A DNA stretch of 64,000 nucleotides from Henriciella algicola (GTDB lineage Bacteria > Pseudomonadota > Alphaproteobacteria > Caulobacterales > Hyphomonadaceae): the NCBI RefSeq assembly GCF_003576245.1, contig NZ_QWGA01000008.1:62001-126000 (forward strand), written 5' to 3'. Positions 56,079 through 62,960 of the stretch are shown here, piece by piece (within the stretch, counting starts at the first letter, position 1; each line of letters starts with the position of its first letter). The notes below the pieces were generated by a model that did not search any database, was not told the DNA's origin, and saw nothing but the letters and a program-made list of their open reading frames with translations. A program made the position numbers and the translations under genes.

Positions 56079-56110
56079 AAAAGCCCCGCAGTCGCACCTG
56101 CGGGGCTTTT
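56079..56110. terminator. Intrinsic terminator after DUF885 gene
   Basis: A perfect 13-bp stem, AAAAGCCCCGCAG (56079-56091) with CTGCGGGGCTTTT (56098-56110), encloses a six-base loop and has A/T runs at both ends. It can stop the plus-strand gene and the convergent methyltransferase transcript. Confidence 0.9.
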
Positions 56111-56259
56111 CTTCTGAGACTGCGGAGATCAGCACCCGGACCAGCCATCCCGTCACGCGTCACCCTCGACCGCAAAACGGTCTGAGGGATTATCTCCTGA
56201 CCTCCAAGCACATGTACTGTCAGACATCCGGCGCTGAGCTCTCAGATAAACCGCGCTCA

Positions 56260-56955
56260 TCAAGCGTACCCAACCCAGCCATGCCAGGTGAAGGCGGCAT
56301 AGAACTGCTCAACCCGGCTGAAGCCTGCTTGCCTCAGAATATCGACATCCTCCTCGGGCGGCAGCATGACATCTGCCGCTGAAACCGCGGCTCTCGCCAT
56401 CGCTACCTTCTCTGCCGGTGCGCCGGAGGACCGCGCGAAGGCGGCATACCGGTCCAGCCAGGCTTCGCGTCTTTCTGTCTCGCGCGGCAGACAGGCATGT
56501 GCCACCACGAAGGGCGCACCCGGTTTCAGCCTGTTGCGAACAGCCTCTTCTGTTCGATTGCGCTCATCTGGCGCAAGAAAATGAAGCGTCAGAAGGCATA
56601 CAGCGCCGTCGAACGGCCCTGCGGTCGCGTCATCGATATAGCCCTCGATCAGCTGGACGCGGTTTGCATGCTCACCCAGCGTTTCACGGGCGAGCTTCAA
56701 CATGGGCCCCGCCGGGTCCACGCCTTCAAACGACCAGCCAGGTTGACGATCGGCAAGCGCTTTCAATTCGAGACCCCCGCCGGCGCCCAGAACAAGAATC
56801 CTTGCATCGGCTGGCACGACCTCCTCGAGCAGGATCGCAACCATCCTGTGCAAGGCTTCAAGCCCCGGCGTGAATTGCTTCGGCCCGGAATGATAGGCCG
56901 CGACCGCTTCGGCGTTCTGGAAGGATTTCAGGAACGGGTTTTCTTCGCCGCTCAT
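56260..56955 (-). CDS. SAM-dependent methyltransferase
   Basis: The 231-residue class I methyltransferase has motif I as ILVLGAGGGLELKAL near residue 53, an acidic second strand (FEGVDPAG), and post-motif LLTLHFLAPDER. The substrate cannot be deduced. It starts ATGA within the end of the MerC-domain gene (four-base overlap), so the two are co-translated and presumably serve one function, likely metal-related. Confidence 0.85.
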   Translation of the reverse strand: MSGEENPFLKSFQNAEAVAAYHSGPKQFTPGLEALHRMVAILLEEVVPADARILVLGAGGGLELKALADRQPGWSFEGVDPAGPMLKLARETLGEHANRVQLIEGYIDDATAGPFDGAVCLLTLHFLAPDERNRTEEAVRNRLKPGAPFVVAHACLPRETERREAWLDRYAAFARSSGAPAEKVAMARAAVSAADVMLPPEEDVDILRQAGFSRVEQFYAAFTWHGWVGYA

Positions 56956-57350
56956 TTGGCTGCTCCAGTAGTCAGCGCTGCCTCATGCTGGCGGCGCCAG
57001 CGCCGGATATGAGCCGTCGCCAGCAGAAGGGCGCCCACCACGGTCAGCGGCGTTTCGAGGTCATGAAGCCCTTCAATGAATGCGGCGCCGATCAGTAACG
57101 CCAGCCCAATTCCAGCCAGCAGGATAAACGAGGTGCGCGCCCCCTCGTGAAACGGGCGGGTCATCGCAAATACGGTGATCGGCAAAGCCGACAGGGCGAA
57201 GATCTGGTGGACCCACTCCTGCTCGGCCCACAGTCCTGCCAGTGGCAAAGCGACAGCGAGCGCAGGCAGGGCGAGGCAGTGAACAAGGCAAAGCCCGGAC
57301 AATGTGATGGCAGACGCGTCGAGCACGCGATTGGCGAGGGTAGAAGACAT
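56952..57350 (-). CDS. MerC-domain membrane protein
   Basis: The 132-residue protein has four predicted helices and the MerC-type CLVHCLALPAL near residue 25, with the Cys pair separated by three residues. MerC was first known as a mercury importer, but chromosomal MerC-domain genes without other mer genes are common in alphaproteobacteria and often sit near zinc-responsive genes. ATG 57350 is selected because AGGAG stands eight bases upstream. No merA, merR or other mer gene is present. Confidence 0.85.
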   Translation of the reverse strand: MSSTLANRVLDASAITLSGLCLVHCLALPALAVALPLAGLWAEQEWVHQIFALSALPITVFAMTRPFHEGARTSFILLAGIGLALLIGAAFIEGLHDLETPLTVVGALLLATAHIRRWRRQHEAALTTGAAK

Positions 57351-57406
57351 CAGCGCTCCTGAGTTTGCAGAAGCCGGCATTCACCAGCAGGGAGCGGACA
57401 CTTAAA

Positions 57407-57421
57407 TGTAATAGTATAACA
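57407..57421. promoter_or_regulatory. Zur-like box upstream of the MerC-methyltransferase operon
   Basis: TGTAATA-G-TATAACA is a 7-1-7 dyad with one mismatch, close to the Zur consensus core TGTTATA-N-TATAACA as I know it. It lies 57 bp upstream of ATG 57350 in an AT-rich gap. This suggests repression by Zur under zinc-replete conditions. Confidence 0.6.
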
Positions 57422-57460
57422 AAACAAGGGGCGATATACGCCCCAGCCAATTTGCGCTGC

Positions 57461-58375
57461 TTATGCCGCCTCCGGCTCCTGCAACTCCTTGGCCTTCATC
57501 GCTTCGGCAATATGGTCCGCCAGAAGCCGGGCCTTGCCTTTCAGTTTGCCGCCCGACCAGACCACATTCAGCGGCAGGGCTTCGGCCTCCCACTCTGGCA
57601 ACAGGCGCGCAAGCTGGCCCTCGCGCACTTTCTCACAGACCAGCCAGTCCGGCGCGAGGATATAGCCGAGCGCGTCCTGCGCGCACTGGATCAGCATGTC
57701 GCCAGACGAGGCGCGGAACCGGCCGGCCGCGCGCAGACTGTCGGTCTCCCCGCTCTCCTTGTGCGACAGCTCCCACATTGCGGCGCCCGCCTGCTGGCGA
57801 AGCGACAGCGCGTCATTCGGCTCCAGCTCGCTTGGCCGGGTCACGGTTTTCTGTTGCGCGATATAGATGGGCGAAGCCCAGAGCTTGCGGGGGCTGAGGG
57901 CGATCCGCTTTGCCATCAGGCTTGAATCGGCAAGCTGGCCCAGCCGGAAGGCAAGATCGACGCCCTCCTGCACGATGTCGGTATAGGAATCGTCGGAGAT
58001 CACATCCAACGACAGGTCCGGATAGCGCCGCATGAAGCTCGCCAGCGCTGGCGCAATCACGACACGTGACAGCGAATGTGGCACGCTGATGCGCAGCTGG
58101 CCGACGGGCTCATTGTCGAGCCCGCGCACTTCGGCTTCTGCCGCCTCGAAAGACTCAAGGATCGACTTTGCCCGCGCATAGAAAGTCTGGCCTGCCTCGG
58201 TGAGGCTCAGCGCACGCGTCGTTCGCAGGAACAGGTCCGCGCCAAGCTGGGCTTCAAGGTCCTGGATGCGCCGCGACACCGTCGGCTGGCCAATCTCCAG
58301 GTCCGCGGCCGCCTTGGAGAAACTTCCCGTGTCGGCGACCCGTATGAAGAGCCGCATTGCGTCCAGCCTGTCCAT
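57461..58375 (-). CDS. LysR-family transcriptional regulator
   Basis: The 304-residue regulator has the LysR helix-turn-helix at its N-terminus (MDRLDAMRLFIRVADTGSFS, then GQPTVSRRIQDLEAQLGADLF) and a periplasmic-binding-like effector domain from about residue 90. ATG 58375 is the family start; the 27 residues before it in the open frame are Arg-rich and not conserved-looking. It is divergent from the DoxX-YHS genes, its likely target. Confidence 0.9.
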   Translation of the reverse strand: MDRLDAMRLFIRVADTGSFSKAAADLEIGQPTVSRRIQDLEAQLGADLFLRTTRALSLTEAGQTFYARAKSILESFEAAEAEVRGLDNEPVGQLRISVPHSLSRVVIAPALASFMRRYPDLSLDVISDDSYTDIVQEGVDLAFRLGQLADSSLMAKRIALSPRKLWASPIYIAQQKTVTRPSELEPNDALSLRQQAGAAMWELSHKESGETDSLRAAGRFRASSGDMLIQCAQDALGYILAPDWLVCEKVREGQLARLLPEWEAEALPLNVVWSGGKLKGKARLLADHIAEAMKAKELQEPEAA

Positions 58376-58573
58376 CGCCGCTCGTCTCCGTCTTGCCCGC
58401 GCGTCCCTCCATATAGGCACATGCCTTCCGTAACGCGAGGGCCGGGCGGACCGCACCTATCACGGCGTGGTTCACCCTTTCGTGACGCGCCGTCACGCAG
58501 GCGTCATTCGCAGTTGAGAGACTTCGTCTATACCTCTTCGCCACCACAGACGGCAGGCCAAAGGGGGCGCACA

Positions 58574-59089
58574 ATGCTGGACCGTATCAAATCACTCGCG
58601 CCGCACATTATCGCGGTCATCGCATCGCTCGTCTTCCTCGACAGCCTGCGCTTCAAATTCACCAATGCACCGGAAACGCAGGTCATCTTCGGCAAGCTCG
58701 ACGCATGGGCAGAGAGCCTCGGGGCAGGGGGCCTCTTCGCCCAGACCGGCCTCTTCAGCCAGTATGTCATCGGCACCGCAGAACTCGCGGCCGCCGCGTG
58801 TCTCCTTCTCGGCATCATGCCAGCCCTCCGACGCCTTCAGGGCCTTGGCGCGCTCATCGCCTTTGCCGTGATGAGCGGCGCGGTGAACTTCCACCTCTGG
58901 ACGCCGCTTGGCATCGACCCGAACAATGATGGCGGCGGGCTCTTCTTCATGGCCTGCGTCGTGCTCGCGACCTCGCTTCTCCTCATCTTCATCCGCCGCC
59001 GGGAAATCACCGCCATTGCGGGCGGTGTTGCCGCCGCCCTGACGGGCCCTGCGCCCTCCCTCACTACTTCGAAAGGTCCAACCCAATGA
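58574..59089 (+). CDS. DoxX-like four-helix membrane protein
   Basis: The 171-residue protein has four predicted helices around 10-28, 55-80, 90-108 and 120-140, in the DoxX-family layout (SLVFLDSLRFKFTNAPET at the start; FSQYVIGTAELAAAACLLLG). The function is unknown; relatives are linked to redox processes. The open frame extends further upstream, but the ATG at 58574 with AAGGGGG nearby is the natural start. Overlap of four bases (ATGA) with the YHS gene. Confidence 0.82.
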   Translation: MLDRIKSLAPHIIAVIASLVFLDSLRFKFTNAPETQVIFGKLDAWAESLGAGGLFAQTGLFSQYVIGTAELAAAACLLLGIMPALRRLQGLGALIAFAVMSGAVNFHLWTPLGIDPNNDGGGLFFMACVVLATSLLLIFIRRREITAIAGGVAAALTGPAPSLTTSKGPTQ

Positions 59090-59541
59090 TCAGACACGCC
59101 GCCGCCGCGCTCATGCTCGCCACAGCTGGCCTCGCCTTCGCTGCGCCCGCCCATGCCGACAAGGCGCCGGTCTATACCGGCACCTTCTCCAACACCGCCG
59201 TCGAAGGCCACGACCCGGTCGCCTATTTCACCGAAGGCCGCCCCGTCAAAGGCAGCCGCGATTTCCGGACCGAGTATCAGGGCGCAGAGTTCCGCTTTGC
59301 GAGCCAGGAAAACCTCGACACTTTCCTCGCCGATCCCGAAAAATACGCCCCACAATTCGGGGGTTACTGCGCCTGGGCCGTGTCCGAAGGCTACACCGCA
59401 AAAGGCGACGCAGACCACTGGGCGATCGTCGATGGAAAGCTCTACCTCAACTACAACAAAAATATTCAATCACGCTGGGAACAAGACTGGGCGGCGCACA
59501 TTGTTAAGGCGAATACAAACTGGCCGGAGGTTCTGAAGTAA
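59086..59541 (+). CDS. Exported YHS-domain protein
   Basis: The 151-residue protein has a signal peptide (residues 1-24, ending APAHADK) and a YHS domain: VEGHDPVAYFTEGRPVKGS, FRFASQENLDTFLADPEKYA and FGGYCAWAVSEG. YHS domains are small metal-associated modules. Secretion to the periplasm and coupling to a DoxX-like protein suggest a common envelope redox or metal function, controlled by the divergent LysR. Confidence 0.87.
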   Translation: MIRHAAAALMLATAGLAFAAPAHADKAPVYTGTFSNTAVEGHDPVAYFTEGRPVKGSRDFRTEYQGAEFRFASQENLDTFLADPEKYAPQFGGYCAWAVSEGYTAKGDADHWAIVDGKLYLNYNKNIQSRWEQDWAAHIVKANTNWPEVLK

Positions 59542-59590
59542 CAAGGCAAAATTCCCTCCTCCCCTCACCCCGCCTTGTCACTTCCGGCTC

Positions 59591-59626
59591 GAAGACCCCG
59601 CACCTCCCCCTCAGTGCGGGGTCTTC
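59591..59626 (+). terminator. Intrinsic terminator after the YHS gene
   Basis: A perfect 13-bp stem, GAAGACCCCGCAC (59591-59603) with GTGCGGGGTCTTC (59614-59626), has a ten-base loop and is followed by CTCGTTT. Confidence 0.8.
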
Positions 59627-59675
59627 CTCGTTTCAGCGTTCCGTTTTTAGCGCCCCCCTGACCACAAAAAGAAAC

Positions 59676-59697
59676 GGCCAGACCCGGAGGTCTGACC
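59676..59697 (-). terminator. Intrinsic terminator of the PMP3-family gene
   Basis: On the minus strand GGTCAGACC-TCCG-GGTCTGGCC forms a 9-bp stem with one G-T pair, followed by GTTTCTTTTT. It ends the small gene at 59727. Confidence 0.82.
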
Positions 59698-59726
59698 GCT
59701 CGATCAATCGCTAAACTGGCGCCCCG

Positions 59727-59885
59727 CTACTTGCGCAGGATGACCCAGACAGCGTGGATGATGCCCGGCACATAGCCAAGCAGCGTCAGCAGGATGTTCA
59801 GCCAGAAGTGCAGGCCAAGACCCACCTGCAGGAACACGCCCAGCGGCGGGATCAGGATGGCCAGAAGAATACGGATTACGTCCAT
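59727..59885 (-). CDS. YqaE/PMP3-family membrane protein
   Basis: The 52-residue protein reads MDVIRILLAILIPPLGVFLQ, then VGLGLHFWLNILLTLLGYVP, and ends GIIHAVWVILRK. It has two helices and is a full member of the YqaE/PMP3 stress-related proteolipid family (Ile-Pro-Pro-Leu-Gly-Val-Phe and Gly-Tyr-Xaa-Pro-Gly signatures). GAGGGA lies upstream of the ATG. Function is thought to be membrane-potential or osmotic protection in yeast homologues. Confidence 0.92.
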   Translation of the reverse strand: MDVIRILLAILIPPLGVFLQVGLGLHFWLNILLTLLGYVPGIIHAVWVILRK

Positions 59886-59960
59886 GATGGGGTCCCTCGT
59901 CTAAAAACAGACAAACGCCAGCTTCGGCATCTCGTTCCGGCGGGTCTCTCAAACCTCGAA

Positions 59961-60220
59961 CGCCCCCTCCGCCCTGCCGGGCACCTCCCCCGCCGGCGGG
60001 GGAGGAAGGCACACCATCAGCGTTAGTCCTTCTTCCCCCGTTCACGGGGGAAGTGGCCCGCGTATGCGGGTCGAAGGGGGGGGCAGCCAGTTAGGGTGCA
60101 AAGACTGCCTCACGAGATCCCCGCCTGCGCGGGGATGAGCGGTCTAGGAAAGCACCCACGTTTGCGTCACGCCATCCTCCCCCGTGAACGGGGGAGGTGC
60201 CCGGCAGGGCGGAGGGGGCG
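59961..60220. repeat. 260-bp element with 32-bp perfect terminal inverted repeats
   Basis: The left end 59961-59992 (CGCCCCCTCCGCCCTGCCGG, then GCACCTCCCCCG) is an exact reverse complement of 60189-60220. Inside are the second copy of the infC-rpmI repeat (to about 60079) and the ATCCCCGC hairpin (60108-60142). It has no open reading frame of note and no clear target-site duplication. The structure is MITE-like or a pair of opposed repeats. It fills most of the 345-bp gap between the PMP3 and nudC genes. Confidence 0.8.
60108..60142. repeat. ATCCCCGC hairpin repeat, copy 1
   Basis: It begins CCTCACGAGATCCCCGC, then a four-base loop (CTGC) and GCGGGGATGAGCGG. The same sequence with loop TTTC is at 63644-63678 and an inverted copy at 63592-63620. 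Confidence 0.8.
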
Positions 60221-60230
60221 AACCACCAAC

Positions 60231-61157
60231 CTAACTCTCCCGCTCGGCCCATTCCTTCATGATGTGGTGCGCCACAGCAAAGGGCGGGGGCGCGAACATC
60301 TCGTCATGCTCGCCTGCCAGCACGCGGCGGATTTCGTCGCGCGAAAACCAGCGCGCGGTCTCCAGCTCATTCTTGTCGACGGCGATCTCATCGCTCTCGG
60401 CCGGCAGGATCAGCCCGATCATTAGCGAGGACGGAAACGGCCAGGGCTGGCAGAACAGATACTCTGTCTTGGCCGGGTCACAGTGGATGCCCGCCTCCTC
60501 ATGCACCTCGCGCGCAGCCCCCTGTTCCAGCGTCTCGCCCGGCTCGATAAAGCCAGCGAGGCAACTCCACATCCCCTTCGGCCACATCTTCTGACGCCCC
60601 AGAAGGCACTTGTCGCCCTTCACGGCCAGCATGATGGCGACCGGGTCAGTGCGTGGGAAATGCTCAGCCGTGCATTCGGTGCAGGCCCGCTTCCAGCCAG
60701 CCTCGGCCCGCACGCTCTCTGCGCCGCAGCGCGAACAGAACCGATGCGAGCGGTGCCACTCAAACAGCGACCGCGCGGTAGAGGCGAGGTTGGCTTCCAT
60801 CTCGCTCATCAGCGCCATCGCCTGGCGAAAATCGGTAAACTCCCCCGTCCCGGCGATCAGCGACGCCTCAACGTCAAAGTCCCCCGGCATCTCCACCGCG
60901 AAGACGGGCGTCCCGTTCTTGTCGAGGCCGAGAAACAGCGGCTCAGACCCGGGCGCGAGCTTTGCCACCTCAGGCCCCAGCCAGACAAGCCCGCCATCCC
61001 TGACCAGCAGAGGCAGGCCCCCCTGCATCAACAGGACAAGCACATCATCGCGCGCATAGGCAGACGCCAGCCAGTCAGCATCGGTGCGGTGATGGCCCGC
61101 CCGGTCAATCGGGCGCGCGCCCAGCGGGATGAAATCGGAATTGGTCGTATTAGCCAT
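60231..61157 (-). CDS. nudC: NAD+ diphosphatase NudC
   Basis: NudC hydrolyses NAD(H) and removes NAD caps from RNA. The 308 residues contain an N-terminal domain, the zinc ribbon (FCSRCGAESV and ACTEC), and the Nudix box GFIEPGETLEQGAAREVHEE. The family tail motif after the box appears as CQPWPFPSS, with Cys in place of the usual Ser. It is downstream of the ffs promoter region and transcribed the other way. Confidence 0.94.
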   Translation of the reverse strand: MANTTNSDFIPLGARPIDRAGHHRTDADWLASAYARDDVLVLLMQGGLPLLVRDGGLVWLGPEVAKLAPGSEPLFLGLDKNGTPVFAVEMPGDFDVEASLIAGTGEFTDFRQAMALMSEMEANLASTARSLFEWHRSHRFCSRCGAESVRAEAGWKRACTECTAEHFPRTDPVAIMLAVKGDKCLLGRQKMWPKGMWSCLAGFIEPGETLEQGAAREVHEEAGIHCDPAKTEYLFCQPWPFPSSLMIGLILPAESDEIAVDKNELETARWFSRDEIRRVLAGEHDEMFAPPPFAVAHHIMKEWAERES

Positions 61158-61220
61158 GCCGATATCCCTATCAGCATCCGCCCCCTTGTCACCCCGCTTT
61201 CAAAACGCGATATGGGGGTC

Positions 61221-61316
61221 AGGAGGCTGGCGGTGGACGAAGTCCTCGCCAACCGGGTCAGGTCGGGAACGAAGCAGCCCTAACGAGTTTCGCTTCGGGT
61301 CACTGTCCAGTCTCCG
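61221..61316 (+). ncRNA. ffs: Signal recognition particle RNA (4.5S-type)
   Basis: About 96 nt. The conserved apical part GTCAGGTCGGGAACGAAGCA (from 61256), then GCC, contains the asymmetric and symmetric internal loops that bind Ffh. A GGAA tetraloop closes on a G-C pair, where the usual order is C-G. The 5' and 3' ends pair: GGAGGCTGG (61222-61230) with CCAGTCTCC (61307-61315), nine pairs with one G-T. The GTGGACGAAGTCCTCGCC and TAACGAGTTTCGCTTCGGGT segments match alphaproteobacterial SRP RNAs. The ends are set by the pairing, not by a mapped promoter or terminator. Confidence 0.93.
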
Positions 61317-62174
61317 CTATTTTATTATCTTGTTGCGAAGCTTGATAACCTCGGCGTTGTCGCCAAATGCATTTTCAGAATACTGCGCGACGGCATCTTC
61401 AAATTTGATATACCGTAACGGAAGGTTGTCAAAAAACGCATACGTTTCCAGCAGTGGCTTGAATTTTTCAGCCCCGTTTGACGACAACCCATTGTATAAA
61501 AGAAGGTGAAGCTCTGCATTTGATAATTGAGCTCGAACTATATTTGTATAAAATTTTTTATCATCGATTTCTGATCGATCTACAAACTTAACGATGTTGT
61601 ATAGTACTCTAAAATAGTGCCCCAAATCATCTTGGTGTTTTAGGTATACTTGATTGAAAACAGGTCCGTATTCAGATGACCTATTGTTTTGTCTATTGCT
61701 CATCGCCTTGGAGCTTAGTTCATTGGAGATGGTTCGAAACACATCTTTCCCGTGAATTTCATTTCGACCAACCAAGTCTAAATTAGATGTCAGGTCAGTG
61801 AACACTCTAAGTATTTGAAAAAAAGTGTTCTCAAATATTTGCTTTTTTGTTTCTCTATTTTGTAGAGATAGGCTTGCGGATTGCTCCTCAAATATCTTCT
61901 TCGTTCTTTTCAATTCTTCCTTTGCTAACCTGATTTCAGATCTTTGAAGTAGGATCGCATAGATTACGCCGGCTAGAGCAAGACCGGAAAATAGTGAGTT
62001 GGAGACTCCAAATACGTCTCCAAATGTTCCTCTGGCAGCAGAAAACTGTGGGACTAGCCCAATAATGAGATTGAGAGTCCACAAAATGAGTATTGTGACG
62101 ACCGCGATGATCACGAGGCGAACTTGAGGAAGTGGCCCTATATCTGCTTCTTCGCTGTTTTCCTGATGCATCAT
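61317..62174 (-). CDS. AbiC-like putative phage abortive infection protein
   Basis: The 285-residue protein has two N-terminal helices (about 20-42 and 55-75) and a coiled segment (about 78-115). The following helical domain, with NTFFQILRVFTDLTSNLD, YFRVLYNIVKFVDRSEIDDK and RAQLSNAELHLLLYNGLS, matches the putative AbiC family of phage-resistance proteins. Base composition is clearly AT-rich (roughly 40% GC) beside neighbours above 60%. Its stop (61317-61319) begins one base after the ffs RNA. A GGAGGAC site precedes the two alternative ATGs (62174, 62171). Recent horizontal transfer is likely. No integrase is near. Confidence 0.8.
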   Translation of the reverse strand: MMHQENSEEADIGPLPQVRLVIIAVVTILILWTLNLIIGLVPQFSAARGTFGDVFGVSNSLFSGLALAGVIYAILLQRSEIRLAKEELKRTKKIFEEQSASLSLQNRETKKQIFENTFFQILRVFTDLTSNLDLVGRNEIHGKDVFRTISNELSSKAMSNRQNNRSSEYGPVFNQVYLKHQDDLGHYFRVLYNIVKFVDRSEIDDKKFYTNIVRAQLSNAELHLLLYNGLSSNGAEKFKPLLETYAFFDNLPLRYIKFEDAVAQYSENAFGDNAEVIKLRNKIIK

Positions 62175-62326
62175 GTCCTCCCTGATTATAGCCCTAGTTG
62201 ATTTTGGTCGATTAGAGAAATTACTATCGCCCGAACGGCGGACCCCGCCATTCGGCCATAGCCAGCCAAAGACCGTCCGGTTTCAGGCGGTCAAGGCTGC
62301 CGCAGGCACCGCGCAGCGGCCCCGGC

Positions 62327-62501
62327 CTTGAGGGCCTGAAACAGGGCCGTCACTCGGCGTCTCAAATAAGAACCAACGTGCCGAAGACCCCTGCGCAGGC
62401 AGGGGTCCATAATGGTCCGTTTGAAGCGGGGTGCTTCGGTGCTGGTGGTGCACCATAGATACCTGCCTTCGCAGGTATCTCCGGTAAGTGGGCGCGTTGT
62501 T
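62327..62501. repeat. Tandem repeat unit A (175 bp)
   Basis: It starts CTTGAGGGCCTGAAACAGGG and includes CGAAGACCCCTGC-GCAG-GCAGGGGTC and GATACCTGC-CTTC-GCAGGTATC hairpins. Unit B follows immediately with the same order. Confidence 0.75.
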
Positions 62502-62770
62502 CTTGAGGGTCTGAAACAGGGCGGTCACTCGACATTTCAAAATGAGAACCAACGCTCCGAAGACCCCTGCGTGGTTCGACTTCGCTCACCATGCGGGCAG
62601 GGGTCCATAGTGGCCCGGTTGAGACGGGGTGCTCCGCTGCTGGTGAGCCACGCTACTGCCGTGGCCTTCTTCGCTAAAATCAGTCCACCGGACTGATTTC
62701 CGGGCGCTTCGAAGGGATACCTGCCCCTCATCCTGAGCGAAGTCGAAGGACGCAGGTATCTCCGGGAGGT
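62502..62770. repeat. Tandem repeat unit B, with enlarged hairpin loops
   Basis: It starts CTTGAGGGTCTGAAACAGGG and follows unit A in order. The first hairpin loop has been replaced by about 25 bases (including GTTCGACTTCGCTCACCAT). The second hairpin carries the TCATCCTGAGCGAAG repeat in its loop, and an extra hairpin (62677-62699) is inserted between them. Confidence 0.72.
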
Positions 62771-62850
62771 GGGTAAAATACTGCGGCATTCCCCTCTCCT
62801 TGGGGAGAGGGGTAGGGGTGAGGGGGAGCTACGTTTGGGCAAAGTGGTTC

Positions 62851-62887
62851 CGTTTCAGTGATGCCATCACCTCGCATCACTGAAACG
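62851..62887. repeat. Perfect 14-bp hairpin
   Basis: CGTTTCAGTGATGC (62851-62864) pairs exactly with GCATCACTGAAACG (62874-62887) around a nine-base loop. There is no T-run after either end, and no gene is close enough to assign a terminator role. Confidence 0.65.
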
Positions 62888-62960
62888 TAAGTGATTGGCC
62901 GAACACCCAGTCCCCCCTCATCCCCGGCCCTTCTCCCGAGGGAGAAGGGAGAAGCCCCCC

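Larger units (their letters stand above)
62175..62960. repeat. Palindrome-rich non-coding stretch
   Basis: No convincing gene in 786 bp. It contains an imperfect tandem duplication (see 62327-62501 and 62502-62770). It also has hairpins at 62677-62699 (AAATCAGTCC-ACC-GGACTGATTT), 62791-62812 (CCCCTCTCC with GGAGAGGGG) and 62851-62887, and the TCATCCTGAGCGAAG repeat at 62728-62750. Small open frames inside are repeat-derived and not supported. Confidence 0.75.

Noticed and set aside
58076-58573. 166-residue N-terminal extension of the DoxX-like protein
   Set aside because: It overlaps the LysR gene antisense, is Arg/Pro/Ser-rich and not like the family; the ATG at 58574 is the natural start.
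62327-62770. CRISPR array
   Set aside because: Only two long imperfect units, no short identical repeats with unique spacers, and no cas genes in the window.
62283-62842. Small open frames on both strands in the repeat region (70-100 codons)
   Set aside because: They run through the palindromic repeats, contain no domain and lack ribosome-binding sites.
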